From: Molanna angustata
Taxonomy: Eukaryota; Arthropoda; Insecta; Trichoptera; Molannidae
Direction of reading: 5' to 3'
Length of the DNA stretch: 64,000 bases
NCBI GenBank assembly: GCA_963576475.1
Contig: OY754968.1
Coordinates: 19,826,734 to 19,890,733, forward strand
A program made the position numbers and the translations under genes. This document shows positions 63,565 to 64,000 of the stretch, piece by piece. Position 1 is the first letter of the stretch. The number at the start of each line of letters is the position of its first letter. The notes beneath the pieces are model-generated. The model saw only the letters and a program-made list of their open reading frames with translations, made no database searches and had not been told where the DNA came from.

Positions 63565-63762
63565 AACTATTCGGGGCAGAAAAAAAGGACTGATCTCCAC
63601 ACTATCCTATCCTGGCTAGCATGTTTTGTATACGAAAACAAAATATTTTAATATATTCAATAATTTGGATTTGAGGTTTTACTATGGATTACTATGGATT
63701 TTTACGTATTCTTACACTATATACATACTATCGCCATCGACAGTTGGATCTCATGTTTACAT
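63565..63762 (+). mobile_element. Helitron-like repeat family B, partial 3' copy
   Basis: Last about 200 bp of family B, including GACTGATCTCCACACTATCC and ATCGACAGTTGGATCTCATG. The terminal hairpin and CTAG have decayed. Confidence 0.45.
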
Positions 63763-64000
63763 CTATAAACAAGTAATCTATGTATCAAAGTTAAAGTAAG
63801 TATTGACAATCAATTGATACAAATAATAAATAGATTCTTATTAAAAATCATCGGAGCCAAAAATTTTTCATTGAAAACTTACCAATTACTTACCAACCTG
63901 TTGTTGATGTATAATTTTCTATAGTAGGTACCTAAATACGATATTTGTTGCTTGTCCCTGTTACCTATTTAAAACTATTACCTAAGTCTACTGTGTATTG

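Overview
The window is eukaryotic nuclear DNA: AT-rich, intron-bearing and dense in transposable-element debris. The mix of LINE fragments, a tRNA-derived SINE, Helitron-like repeats, TAGG/TACC microsatellites and an arthropod-type transglutaminase points to an insect. I cannot fix the order or species from sequence alone.

The only host gene I can support is a complete calcium-dependent transglutaminase on the minus strand (17912-49955). I rebuilt it from splice sites and reading phase. Twelve coding exons join without a break into a 748-residue protein with the Cys322-His381-Asp404 triad. A second start exon (35078-35156), with its own TATA box, lies inside the first intron and gives a predicted 737-residue isoform. 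The distal start encodes a Cys-rich, predicted myristoylated N-terminus and the proximal one an Arg-rich N-terminus, which recalls the two transglutaminase isoforms of Drosophila.

Region by region. 1-15.6 kb: no host gene seen; degraded LINE C-termini, Helitron-like repeats and a 0.68-kb foldback transposon. 15.7-16.8 kb: a 43-bp minisatellite of exactly 25 units with higher-order duplications. 17.9-35.2 kb: the transglutaminase body, with introns carrying LINE, SINE, MITE and Helitron-like insertions, and one array of tandem copies of an exon's own 3' splice site. 35.2-49.8 kb: the long first intron, with a perfect 94-bp-arm palindrome and Jockey-like LINE fragments. 49.8-50.4 kb: first exon and likely promoter. 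51.4-57.0 kb: an apparently full-length LINE with an intact ORF2 and a 13-bp target-site duplication. 57-64 kb: nested LINE, SINE and Helitron-like pieces.

Nothing here behaves like an operon or a multi-gene system. The points most worth a second look are the splice-acceptor array upstream of exon 11, the two-promoter layout of the transglutaminase, the perfect palindrome in its intron, and evidence of SINE-LINE partnership through a shared 3' end. All coordinates and translations were read by hand; family names of repeats are tentative.
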